This document shows, in pieces, positions 34,698 through 43,430 of a stretch of DNA of 64,000 nt. Within the stretch, counting starts at the first letter, position 1. Every line of letters begins with the position of its first letter. This stretch comes from Flavobacteriaceae bacterium GF1. Its GTDB lineage: Bacteria > Bacteroidota > Bacteroidia > Flavobacteriales > Flavobacteriaceae. The notes below the pieces were generated by a model. It was given only the letters and a program-made list of their open reading frames with translations, searched no databases and was not told where the DNA came from. Where the stretch lies: the NCBI GenBank assembly GCA_009797885.1, contig WNKP01000002.1, positions 62,001-126,000 of the forward strand. The letters are read 5' to 3'. The position numbers and the translations under genes are program-made.

Positions 34698-35880
34698 GAT
34701 TTTGATTTACATGGTTAGCAATCTTGGCGGGATTGGACAGGATTTTGATAAAGCCCTTGGCCTCATCCGCAGTCCATCCTTTGTTCAATTCACCATAACT
34801 TCCGAAAGAAGCGTTCATGAGATCATGTGGGGAAGCCACCCCTTCCAATCGAAACTGGAACGGGTATAGTGCCACAAAAACATCCCCCGAAACATTACGT
34901 TGGGTATCGGTCAAAAAAGCTTCTATATTTCGCATAACCTCATCCAGGTAATTTCCCTCGTGAAGTAACATCCCATAAAAGTTGCCCAACTGTTCTTTTT
35001 GGAACTGTTGCCATTTACTGAGCACATGCTTTTCCAATAAGTGGTGTGCTTTAAGGATAATTAAGGGGGCGGCAGCTTCAAAACCGACCCGGCCCTTAAT
35101 GCCAATGATGGTATCGCCCACATGAATATCGCGCCCAATGGCGTATGGGGATGCCATCTTTTCCAGCTTTTCGATATTCTTCACGGGAACGTCCTTTTCG
35201 TCATCAATGGCGATCAGTTCCCCTTTTTCAAAGGTGAGTTTTACTTTTGATGGTTCTTTTTGTTGCAATTGGCTTGGATAAGCGGAATCGGGTAAGGGGA
35301 GATGTGACGTTAAGGTTTCATCGCCTCCCACGGAAGTGCCCCAAAGTCCCTTGTTAATGGAGTATTTGGCCTTTTCCCAGGAATAATCGACACCGTTGTT
35401 CTGTAAATAGCTGATTTCCTCTTCCCTGGTCAGCTTATGGTCGCGTATTGGGGTAATGATTTCAATTTCCGGGGCCAGTGTTTGGAAAATCATATCAAAC
35501 CGGACCTGGTCATTTCCGGCACCGGTACTGCCATGGGCAATAGAGTCGGCGCCAATTTTTTTGGCGTGTTCCACGATTTCCACGGCCTGGACAATTCGTT
35601 CGGCACTTACGGATAGGGGATAGGCATTGTTTCGCAGGACATTACCGAAAATGAGGTATTTCACCACCTTGTCATAAAATGTCTGCACCGCATCTATTGA
35701 GGTATAGCTGGCAGCCCCCAGGGCAAGTGCCTTTTTTTCGATTTCTTTAATTTCCGCCACGGAAAATCCACCGGTATTTACACTTACGGCATGGACTTCA
35801 AAGCCGTGTTCCTTAGATAGGTTCATGGCACAGTAGGAGGTATCCAAACCACCACTATAGGCGAGTACTAGTTTTCTCAT
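34690..35880 (-). CDS. argG: Argininosuccinate synthase
   Basis: A 396-residue ATP-dependent ligase joining citrulline and aspartate. The ATP-PPase P-loop is LAYSGGLDTSYCA, followed by AHGSTGAGNDQVRFD. Citrulline binding and the C-terminal oligomer helix follow. It overlaps the upstream acetyltransferase gene by 4 bp (ATGA). In this pathway citrulline comes from deacylation of N-acyl-citrulline. Confidence 0.95.
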   Translation of the reverse strand: MRKLVLAYSGGLDTSYCAMNLSKEHGFEVHAVSVNTGGFSVAEIKEIEKKALALGAASYTSIDAVQTFYDKVVKYLIFGNVLRNNAYPLSVSAERIVQAVEIVEHAKKIGADSIAHGSTGAGNDQVRFDMIFQTLAPEIEIITPIRDHKLTREEEISYLQNNGVDYSWEKAKYSINKGLWGTSVGGDETLTSHLPLPDSAYPSQLQQKEPSKVKLTFEKGELIAIDDEKDVPVKNIEKLEKMASPYAIGRDIHVGDTIIGIKGRVGFEAAAPLIILKAHHLLEKHVLSKWQQFQKEQLGNFYGMLLHEGNYLDEVMRNIEAFLTDTQRNVSGDVFVALYPFQFRLEGVASPHDLMNASFGSYGELNKGWTADEAKGFIKILSNPAKIANHVNQNHD

Positions 35881-36497
35881 TTTGTTTTCTTTTTAAGGAA
35901 TAAACTTTCCTTTATGCTTTTTAACCGTTGAAAGGTTTTCTTATTGATTTTTTCGGCATTGGGATGCTTGTTTTTTTCTGCAGGGTCATATAACATTCCC
36001 GTACATAAGCACATTTTGCGTTCCGTACGGGTAAGGATATCAAAGTTTTTACAGGTTTGGCAGCCTTTCCAAAAATCGGGGTCGTCCGTCAGTTCGGAAA
36101 AGGTAACGGGTTTGTATCCCAATGCATAGTTCATTTTCATCACGGGAAGCCCGGTAGTAATTCCAAAAATCTTGGCATTGGGAAACTTTTCTTTTGAGAG
36201 TTCAAAGATTTTCTTTTTGATTTTTTTTGCCAATCCCTGTCCCCGATAATCAGGGTGGACTATAAGCCCGGAATTGGCCACAAAATCTTTGTTGCCCCAA
36301 ACTTCGATATAGCAGAATCCCGCAAATTTGTCACCATCAAGGGCAATAACGGCATTGCCGTTCTGCAATCTTTTGATGATATATTCAGGAGAACGCTGGG
36401 CAATACCCGTACCTCGAACCTTGGCCGACTCCGTAATGGTGTCACTTATGATCTTGGCGTATTTAAAATGTGATTCGTTGGCAACGACTAGTTCCAT
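35877..36497 (-). CDS. GNAT acyltransferase heading the arginine operon (candidate N-acyl-glutamate synthase)
   Basis: A 206-residue GNAT protein. The acyl-CoA-binding segment is GLIVHPDYRGQGLAKKIKKKIF. A Cys-rich tail CQTCKNFDILTRTERKMCLCTGMLY (four Cys) could bind metal. Genes at this place in Bacteroides have been proposed to make N-succinyl- or N-acetylglutamate, the first step. No classical argA or argJ is in the operon, so this gene is the best candidate for that step. It is translationally coupled to argG. A candidate Arg-rich leader peptide lies 88 bp upstream. Confidence 0.85.
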   Translation of the reverse strand: MELVVANESHFKYAKIISDTITESAKVRGTGIAQRSPEYIIKRLQNGNAVIALDGDKFAGFCYIEVWGNKDFVANSGLIVHPDYRGQGLAKKIKKKIFELSKEKFPNAKIFGITTGLPVMKMNYALGYKPVTFSELTDDPDFWKGCQTCKNFDILTRTERKMCLCTGMLYDPAEKNKHPNAEKINKKTFQRLKSIKESLFLKKKTK

Positions 36498-36585
36498 TGC
36501 TGACGTTTAAATTGTATGAAAAATTGAAATGGTTTGGTTGGAAACGGGAATGGACTCACCTAATCCCAGAAGATAATGTGCACCC

Positions 36586-36666
36586 TTACGGGCGACGGCG
36601 TGAAGTGAACGGACGTACTGGAGCAATGGCGCTCAAGGTAGAAAATATGTTGTGCTGTTCGTTCAT
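36586..36666 (-). CDS. Candidate 26-residue Arg-rich leader peptide of the arginine operon
   Basis: An ATG frame of 26 codons on the minus strand. It begins MNEQHN and ends PVRPFTSRRRP followed by TAA. Four of the last nine residues are Arg, three of them consecutive (CGC CGT CGC). It lies just upstream of the GNAT-argG operon. Ribosome stalling at runs of the end-product codon is the classical attenuation signal. A short CGCCC/GGGTG hairpin with loop GTAA spans the stop codon. A strong terminator with T run was not found, so another mechanism, or chance, remains possible. Confidence 0.45.
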   Translation of the reverse strand: MNEQHNIFSTLSAIAPVRPFTSRRRP

Positions 36667-36709
36667 GATGGGGTAAATGTACAAATTTCTTCAAAGTTTG
36701 TATATTTTG

Positions 36710-38077
36710 TTATGAGTTTTTACGAATCAGTTGAGGAATGTTACGATTTTTCAGAAATTCATAAACGAAGTAACCAATCACCAAAAAATATTCAAGGGTA
36801 ATCAACCAAAGGTTTTCCTTAAACTCCGGTTGGGAATAGGTGAAATAGCTTAGGATAATTACGGCCGACCATAAAATCGCAAAGCGGTAATCGGTAAACA
36901 GTCCCAATACCAAAGGAAAGACAATATACCATGGATGGACGGTCGAGGACAAAAAATAGTAGCTGACCAAAACAAAAAACATGGATTTTAGGACGGAGGT
37001 CAAGGTTTGGTGCTTTTGCACAAATGTCAAAAGGAGTATGATGATAAGCGTACCAACTTTTACAAAGCTTCCGTATGATTTGATCAATTCCCATGGCTTG
37101 GAACCGAAAAATTCCACCCCCAAATACTTTACCAGATTATAAATGCTGGCGTTAAACTCAAAATTCGAAAACCACAGTCCAATGGTCTTACTGTAATTGG
37201 CAGCCAACTCCGGTGTGTAAAAGGGGATAAGGTAAATGAAACTGCTTACCCCCACCACTAGGTAAAAAAGGGCACTTTTTCGTATCCCAAAAAACTTCAA
37301 AAAAAGGGGAAGGAACAGTAAAGGAACCAACTTTAGCATGATTGATGCTGCATAGATAGGAGCCGCCAAAATAGAGTTGCCCGCAGATATAAGGTACATG
37401 GCCCATATAAAAAGGAACAGCATCATACCTTCAAAATGCAGATTACCCGTGAGTTCTATAATGACCAGCGGGTTCAAAAAATACCAAAAAAGTAAATGGG
37501 GACTTAGATTTAGGTTTCCCAACAATTTCCTTCCAAAATAAAGTACACCAATGTCCGCCGCAATGATAAAGATGCGCAACCATAGTAAGGAGCCCATAAT
37601 GCTTCCCATCCCCAACAGGGTGCTTAGATAAAAGAACAATTGATTCATTGGGGGATAGTTGCTGTAGTGTCTTGCACTCAATGTGCCCATCCCCTGGTGC
37701 AGTTCCTTGGCGTTTTGAATGTGAAAGGTAGTTTGTTCGATCAGTTCATTTGGTGTGTAGCGGTACGGATTGATGCCGTTCTTAATAAGTTCCCCATCCC
37801 AAATAAAGCGGTAAAAATCCTGTGATAGATTGGGTTCGACCATCAAGAAGACCAATCGGAACAGCATTCCGGCAACCAACAAAAACTTAAAATTCCATTT
37901 TTTAAATTGAATTAGTTTGTAGTGGAGGAAGAAAAGTGCAGCAAAAAGGGAAAGTAGTTTTGGAAAATCCTCCCGGACGAGATTATGGGCAAAAACACCA
38001 TAAAAAATACAACTGACCAATACCAGAAGAATTGGAACTCTGTGAAGCTTCCAATACTTGGCAACCCTATTCTGCAT
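36710..38077 (-). CDS. GT-C fold polytopic glycosyltransferase (mannosyltransferase-like)
   Basis: A 455-residue membrane protein with about 11-12 hydrophobic helices. After the first helices it has LSQDFYRFIWDGELIKNGINPYRYTP. The Asp-containing loop and NPY motif are typical of GT-C enzymes of the GT39/GT87 kind that use polyprenyl-phosphate sugars. It likely adds mannose or another hexose on the periplasmic face in envelope glycan synthesis. The DPM-like GT2 at 62332 could supply its lipid-linked donor, but a 21-kb utilisation locus now lies between them. It is transcribed toward the arginine operon. Confidence 0.75.
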   Translation of the reverse strand: MQNRVAKYWKLHRVPILLVLVSCIFYGVFAHNLVREDFPKLLSLFAALFFLHYKLIQFKKWNFKFLLVAGMLFRLVFLMVEPNLSQDFYRFIWDGELIKNGINPYRYTPNELIEQTTFHIQNAKELHQGMGTLSARHYSNYPPMNQLFFYLSTLLGMGSIMGSLLWLRIFIIAADIGVLYFGRKLLGNLNLSPHLLFWYFLNPLVIIELTGNLHFEGMMLFLFIWAMYLISAGNSILAAPIYAASIMLKLVPLLFLPLFLKFFGIRKSALFYLVVGVSSFIYLIPFYTPELAANYSKTIGLWFSNFEFNASIYNLVKYLGVEFFGSKPWELIKSYGSFVKVGTLIIILLLTFVQKHQTLTSVLKSMFFVLVSYYFLSSTVHPWYIVFPLVLGLFTDYRFAILWSAVIILSYFTYSQPEFKENLWLITLEYFLVIGYFVYEFLKNRNIPQLIRKNS

Positions 38078-38156
38078 GACTGCTTAGTTTCAACTGCCCT
38101 AAAATAGTGGTAAAATATGGTAATTCCATTACGTCATCATGGAGAGCGAAAATAAA

Positions 38157-38232
38157 TCCCATGCCCTTGGAAGGCAGAAAAAAATGACACTTTTGCTTTA
38201 TGGGGAAGTGTTTTTATTTCAATGAGTCCAGT
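38157..38232 (+). repeat. Flanking direct repeat, left copy
   Basis: 76 bp beginning TCCCATGCCCTTGG and containing ATGACACTTTTGCTTTAT. It matches the sequence at 59441-59517 in the same orientation at roughly 67 of 77 aligned positions (by eye). The pair brackets the whole inositol-glycan locus. It contains ACACTT...AAGTGT inverted arms. The rest of the 497-bp gap 38078-38574 holds the susC control region; a 33-codon frame at 38222-38323 is not recognised. Confidence 0.75.
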
Positions 38233-38490
38233 AATGGTAAAAGCCAAAACCGGTTTTCAAGATGCATTTATGGTCAATGGCAAGCTATATTATGGTTGGG
38301 TAATCGAAGCCCATCCACTGTAAAAAAGAACTTTCCGTTTCAAAGACAAACCTTAACACACAATTTGTTGGAGACCTTTCTCCGTACAGAAAATTAAAGG
38401 TGCTCATTTTAAATGGTGTCTACACTACTATGGTTCAAACCTATTTTCATGGACATCTTGAATACCAAAAACAAAAGATTGATGGATTTA

Positions 38491-38546
38491 TCCATTTTTT
38501 TGGCAAAAATGTCCATTACGATAAGACAAGGGTGCAGTTAAGTTTG
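38491..38546 (+). promoter_or_regulatory. HTCS operator and promoter of the susC operon
   Basis: Two TCCAT half-sites start at 38491 and 38512 (21 bp apart), the second as TGTCCATT. A TAAGTTTG box follows at 38539-38546, with no TTG at -33, as expected for activator-dependent start. The same arrangement is found before the inositol oxygenase gene. Confidence 0.65.
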
Positions 38547-38574
38547 ATCAACTGAATATATAACTAAGCTTTTT

Positions 38575-41500
38575 ATGATGAAAAAACCAATCTTTTTGTG
38601 GCTGGTGCTCTTCGTGGGAATGACAGCCATTTCATGGGGACAACAAACTGTGACCGGTGTGGTTCTTGACGACCAAAATGTGCCACTGCCCGGGGCCAGT
38701 GTTTTGGAGAAAGGTACCGACAATGGAGTGGTCACGGATTTTGACGGGAACTTCACTATTACGGTGCAGGATGGCAGTGCCATTTTGGTGGTTTCCTATA
38801 TTGGATTTGAATCCAAAGAAATTCAACTGGACGGTTCCACCAATTATAACGTACAACTATCGGCCTCGGCAACAGGATTGGACGAGGTGGTTGTTATTGG
38901 TTACGGTACCACTACCAGAAAAGACCTTACCGGTTCCGTGGTATCCCTGGGCAGCCAGGATGTCGTGGAGCAACGTAAAACAGATGTGGCCCAAGCCATT
39001 CAGGGCAGATTGGCCGGGGTGGACGTACGAACACTGAACAATAAACCTGGAGCGCCTTTATCTATTTTGGTAAGGGGCAATACCGCTTTGGCCAACAACA
39101 ATGCGGGCAATGATGGTGTGAATGATGACCCAGGCAGTGATTTATCGCAACCCCTTTATGTGGTGGACGGCATCTTCTTTGACAACATCAACGCATTGAA
39201 CCCTGCGGATATCCAACAAATAGATGTATTGAAGGATGCATCCTCCACCGCCATTTATGGAGCTAGGGGTGCCAATGGGGTGGTCATCATCACCACCAAA
39301 AATGGCTTGGAAGGCCCCACAAGGTTTACCTATGACGCCACTTTTGGTATTAGGTCTCCCGTAAACGTTCCGGACTTCTACAATGGCGACGAATATGTAG
39401 CTTTTGTTGAAGATGTGGTCAGGGCCAGGGATTTTGGGCAGTTGTTTCCCGGCAATCCAACCGTGGATGACTACAATGCCATTGTTCCCGATCTCACTAT
39501 CGAGTTTGTTGATGATGAGGAACGCAACAATGTCGCCCAAAGGGCCTATACCGATTGGATCGATCTCTTTCAGGAAACCGGGATACAGACCAGTCATACT
39601 TTTGGGGTAAGTGGGGGTGAAAATGGTTTGGTATACAATGCTTCCATTGCCTACCTGAAGGATGAAGGGGTACTGGGTATCGAACAATTTGAAAGGTATA
39701 ACCTCACCGGTGCCCTGACTAAGAAGGTCAATGACAAGTTCAGCTTGGGCGTTAAGACCTACCTGGCTTTTTCCGAGAGGGAAGAGGGTAGCCGAGAACT
39801 GTTCAGGAGCTCCTTTCGTTTGGCACCAACGGTAAACCCTTTTGATGAGGATGGGGCCATAGACCTTATTCCCGATGAGCAGGATCAGCGATTTATCAAT
39901 CCCTTGTTTGAGAGGGAGGGTGCATGGACGGTGAACACCAAACGGATTGATATTATTGCCAATGTCTTTTTGGAGTACAAACCACTTCCTTGGATGAACC
40001 TTAAAACCCAATTCTCGCCCAACCTGAGTAGCAACAGATTTGGCGAATATAGAGGTTTGCTTACCAAATCTTCAAGAAATGATCCAAGTAGGATACGTTC
40101 TATCTACAACACCTTTACCGATGTGTCCTATGCCTGGGACAATATTATAAACATGGATTTCACCCCTTTCCAGGACCATGAGCTTAAAGCAACGGTTATT
40201 GGTTCCCTCTACCAAAGGGAAACCGAGGGAAGCGACATCCAAACCCGTAATTTTAGTACGGACGATTTTTCCTTTTTTAATACTGGAGCTGGACTGGATA
40301 TCCGAAATAATGACAGCTTCTTTGTAAAAGAGAATTTGGCCTCGTTAACGGGAAGGATTACCTACTCCATCAAAGATAAATATTTGTTTACCTTGACCGG
40401 CCGTTATGATGGTGCTTCGCGATTGGCCGAAGGCAATAAATGGGATTTCTTTCCCACTGCCGCCTTTGCCTGGAGAATTGGCGAGGAGAATTTTGCCAAG
40501 GAGATCGACTGGTTGTCCAACCTTAAGTTGCGATTGAGCTACGGCCAAACGGGCAATATAGAATCGGTAAGCCCATACGGATCCTTATCTTTCTTGAACG
40601 GCTCTACCTATTTGTTCGGTGATGAGCTTACCAATAGTCAAACCATACGTAGGTTGTCCAATCAAAACTTGACTTGGGAAGTATCGGATGAAATTAATAT
40701 TGGTCTCGATTTTGGACTGTTCTCCAACAGGGTTGGCCTATCCATCGATTACTACAATAAGGAAACCGATGGCAGTATTTTTAATAGGGAATTGTTTGAT
40801 ATTTCGGGTTTTGATGATGCCATAGGCAACTTTGGCTCGGTAAGGAACCAAGGTATTGAAGTGTCTTTTAGTAGTTTGAACATATCCACGAAGAACTTTA
40901 GGTGGAGAACAGAACTGAATTTTGCCCGGAATAAAAACGAAATCCTACGCATTGATGGAGATTTGGACATGGTACCCTTTGGGCGTCATGGGGTATTGCA
41001 GGTAGGCCAACCGGTAGATGCCATTTTTGCCTATGAAAATGAAGGGATTTGGCAACTTGATGAAGCTGCAGAAGCGGAAACTTTTGGGGCCAGACCTGGG
41101 CAATTCAAATTTGTTGACCAAAATAATGACGGTCTTATCAACAATGATGATAAGGTGGTCATTGGTTCAAACGCTCCCGATTGGATTGGGGGTATGACCA
41201 ATACTTTCTACTATAAGAACTTTGAATTTAGGGTTCAAATGAACACAAGACAAGGTACTTTGGGCCATTCTGAGTTCTACCAAAACTTTGCACCCTATCA
41301 AAATGACGGGGCCAAATTCAATAAACTGGACCTGGATTACTGGACTCCCAATAACCCTAACGCAAGTAGACCGGCACTGGACTATGCACATCCAGGGGAA
41401 TATTACTACGAGGAATTTGATTTTGTAAAGATTGGCAATATAGGACTCTCCTATACCTTTCAAAGGGGATTGCTGGAGAAACTAAAATTGAATGGCCTTC

Positions 41501-41637
41501 GTCTTTCGTTGGATATCCAAAATCCTTTCATCTTCACGGATTATGAAGGGCCCGACCCGGAAACTGGGCTGCAAAACTCTTTCAGCAGCGCCTATATGAC
41601 CAAGACAATCCTCTTTGGCCTGAACGTATCACTTTAA
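38575..41637 (+). CDS. SusC/RagA-family TonB-dependent outer-membrane transporter
   Basis: A 1020-residue protein with signal peptide (MMKKPIFLWLVLFVGMTAISWGQ) and carboxypeptidase-like regulatory domain (TVTGVVLDDQNVPLPGASVLEKGTDNGVVTDFDGNFTI). The SusC plug follows (GLDEVVVIGYGTTTRKDLTGSV, then VYVVDGIFFDNINALNPADIQQIDVLKDASSTAIYGARGANGV), and then a 22-strand barrel. It imports an oligosaccharide or glycoconjugate piece bound by its SusD lid, using TonB energy. It is the first gene of the locus and has its own HTCS-type operator. susD starts 18 bp after its stop. Confidence 0.95.
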   Translation: MMKKPIFLWLVLFVGMTAISWGQQTVTGVVLDDQNVPLPGASVLEKGTDNGVVTDFDGNFTITVQDGSAILVVSYIGFESKEIQLDGSTNYNVQLSASATGLDEVVVIGYGTTTRKDLTGSVVSLGSQDVVEQRKTDVAQAIQGRLAGVDVRTLNNKPGAPLSILVRGNTALANNNAGNDGVNDDPGSDLSQPLYVVDGIFFDNINALNPADIQQIDVLKDASSTAIYGARGANGVVIITTKNGLEGPTRFTYDATFGIRSPVNVPDFYNGDEYVAFVEDVVRARDFGQLFPGNPTVDDYNAIVPDLTIEFVDDEERNNVAQRAYTDWIDLFQETGIQTSHTFGVSGGENGLVYNASIAYLKDEGVLGIEQFERYNLTGALTKKVNDKFSLGVKTYLAFSEREEGSRELFRSSFRLAPTVNPFDEDGAIDLIPDEQDQRFINPLFEREGAWTVNTKRIDIIANVFLEYKPLPWMNLKTQFSPNLSSNRFGEYRGLLTKSSRNDPSRIRSIYNTFTDVSYAWDNIINMDFTPFQDHELKATVIGSLYQRETEGSDIQTRNFSTDDFSFFNTGAGLDIRNNDSFFVKENLASLTGRITYSIKDKYLFTLTGRYDGASRLAEGNKWDFFPTAAFAWRIGEENFAKEIDWLSNLKLRLSYGQTGNIESVSPYGSLSFLNGSTYLFGDELTNSQTIRRLSNQNLTWEVSDEINIGLDFGLFSNRVGLSIDYYNKETDGSIFNRELFDISGFDDAIGNFGSVRNQGIEVSFSSLNISTKNFRWRTELNFARNKNEILRIDGDLDMVPFGRHGVLQVGQPVDAIFAYENEGIWQLDEAAEAETFGARPGQFKFVDQNNDGLINNDDKVVIGSNAPDWIGGMTNTFYYKNFEFRVQMNTRQGTLGHSEFYQNFAPYQNDGAKFNKLDLDYWTPNNPNASRPALDYAHPGEYYYEEFDFVKIGNIGLSYTFQRGLLEKLKLNGLRLSLDIQNPFIFTDYEGPDPETGLQNSFSSAYMTKTILFGLNVSL

Positions 41638-41655
41638 TCCTAAAAAAAATTAGAA

Positions 41656-43323
41656 ATGAAATCTTTTAAGAATTTAAAATACACTTTTCTCCTGATTGGG
41701 ATGGCAAGTTTTACGGCCTGTGAGAACTATCTGGAAGAGGAGTTCTTTTCCGATGTCACGGCAGAAACTTTCATAGGGGAGGATAATGCGGACCAATTGA
41801 TCGTGGGCATCTATGAGGACTTGAGGGATATCTATAAGGAATATGATATCAACTTGTCAGGTACCGATATCTATACAGTTCAAACCCAAGTGGAGGAATT
41901 CAATAGCTTTAACGACTACTTTGGATTGAGCTCGGACAATGAAAACACCGTAGAATATTGGCGGGTAAACTACAATTTGATTGCAGATGCCAATATTGCC
42001 ATCAACAGATACCAGAACGATATTTCCTGGAGCGATGCCAATTTGGATGCCAGGGATTATGGAATTGCCCAGGCAAGGGCATTAAGGGCATTGGCATTCT
42101 ACAACTTGGTACAGCACTATGGAGGGCTGGTTTTGGAATTGGAAGAGACCACATCCATACGTGCGGATTATGCACGATCTAGTGAGGAGGAAACCTTTGG
42201 GCAAATTATTTCTGACTTGGAGGCGGCCATTCCCAATTTACTGGATGCACCGCAAACAGGTAGGTTTTCCAGAAGGGCCGCACAGCATCTGCTGGCCGAT
42301 GTATATCTGACAAGGGGTTACAAATCCTATGGCGATGCCACAGATTTTGATACGGCTGCTTCCCTTGCAGAACAGGCCATTGGGAGCTACGATTTAAGAA
42401 GTCAAACCTTTGAAGAGCTGTTTGACTATGATAACCAGGTGAATGATGAGGTATTGTTTGCCGTGCAATATGGGCCTGGGGGAAATGATAACGATCGAAG
42501 TAATTCCAAGCACGGACTCTTAATGAATGCCATCGAAAACTATGCAGGCATAGGGAGAAATAGCGTATATGGGGCAAGTAGTTCCCAGTTAATGCCCACT
42601 CCTTATTTTTACGGACTTTTTGCCGCTAACGATACCCGGGACGATGTCACCTTGCACCGAGCTTTGTTTGCTGCGGAAGAGGTTACATTTTCGTCCGGTG
42701 AAGGGCAACCGGAAGATCCCATTGCAGTGGGTGATACGGTAATCTACTATCCCAAAACAACCCTTGATGCTACGGAGTTGGCAGATAAGCTTAACCGATA
42801 TTGGGTGTACCAACCAGATCAATACCTGTTCGGTATTCCGGACAATGTTCCAGGAGCGGTCTACCAGTATTCCTCTAATATTAACCGGATCAATTTCCCC
42901 ATTTTTAAGAAATTCGACGATATAGGTATAGATGGGGCAGGTAATGGTTCCAGGGACACCTATGTGTTCAGGATAGCAGAGACCCATTTGATTGCGGCCG
43001 AGGCCTATTTGGCGGCCGGCAACAGCATATCCGGCTTGCAACACCTCAACATTGTCAGGGAAAGGGCGACCGGAGAGGCCAGTTTTTATACGGGGCTGAC
43101 CTTGGACAATCTCCTTGACGAACGGGCTATTGAACTCGCTGGGGAGGAAAACCGTTGGGCGGTGTTAAAACGAATGGGCAAATTGGAGGAACGACTGAAT
43201 CTGTACAACCCCCAAAATACCGATCATGGCGCGTTTGATAGCAACATTCATCTGCTAAGGCCCATCCCAGCCAATGAATTGTTATTGTCTGATGGCTCTT
43301 TGGAACAAAATCCCGGGTATTAG
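41656..43323 (+). CDS. SusD/RagB-family surface glycan-binding lipoprotein
   Basis: A 555-residue lipoprotein with lipobox FTAC at Cys22. The N-terminal SusD start (NYLEEEFFSDVTAETF) precedes the TPR-rich SusD fold (ARALRALAFYNLVQHYGGLVLELEE) and the C-terminal RagB part (HLIAAEAYLAAGNSISGLQHLNIVRERA). It forms the lid of the SusC transporter and sets its ligand preference. A terminator-like hairpin follows and may lower expression of the enzymes behind it. Confidence 0.94.
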   Translation: MKSFKNLKYTFLLIGMASFTACENYLEEEFFSDVTAETFIGEDNADQLIVGIYEDLRDIYKEYDINLSGTDIYTVQTQVEEFNSFNDYFGLSSDNENTVEYWRVNYNLIADANIAINRYQNDISWSDANLDARDYGIAQARALRALAFYNLVQHYGGLVLELEETTSIRADYARSSEEETFGQIISDLEAAIPNLLDAPQTGRFSRRAAQHLLADVYLTRGYKSYGDATDFDTAASLAEQAIGSYDLRSQTFEELFDYDNQVNDEVLFAVQYGPGGNDNDRSNSKHGLLMNAIENYAGIGRNSVYGASSSQLMPTPYFYGLFAANDTRDDVTLHRALFAAEEVTFSSGEGQPEDPIAVGDTVIYYPKTTLDATELADKLNRYWVYQPDQYLFGIPDNVPGAVYQYSSNINRINFPIFKKFDDIGIDGAGNGSRDTYVFRIAETHLIAAEAYLAAGNSISGLQHLNIVRERATGEASFYTGLTLDNLLDERAIELAGEENRWAVLKRMGKLEERLNLYNPQNTDHGAFDSNIHLLRPIPANELLLSDGSLEQNPGY

Positions 43324-43385
43324 AGTCATTCTAGTTTTAATAGTTTGAGTTTAGTTAGTTTTTGTAGTTAGATTAATTAGGTTTA

Positions 43386-43420
43386 GGGCGGATGTGCAAT
43401 CCCTGCATCTGCCCTTTTTT
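43386..43420 (+). terminator. Terminator-like hairpin after susD
   Basis: GGGCGGATG, loop, CATCTGCCC, TTTTTT. A strong stem and T run 62 bp past the susD stop and 11 bp before the preferred GH92 start. It probably works as a partial terminator, giving more SusCD than enzymes. Confidence 0.75.
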
Positions 43421-43430
43421 AGGGATAAGA

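Noticed and set aside
38222-38323. 33-codon frame beginning in the left flanking repeat
   Set aside because: No counterpart at the right repeat copy and no recognisable family; more likely part of the control region.
39142-40011. 289-codon minus-strand frame inside susC
   Set aside because: Antisense to conserved SusC sequence, with no family resemblance; an effect of codon bias.
43392-43430. Upstream extension of the first GH92 gene
   Set aside because: It would place the start codon inside the terminator-like hairpin and put 13 extra residues before the signal peptide.
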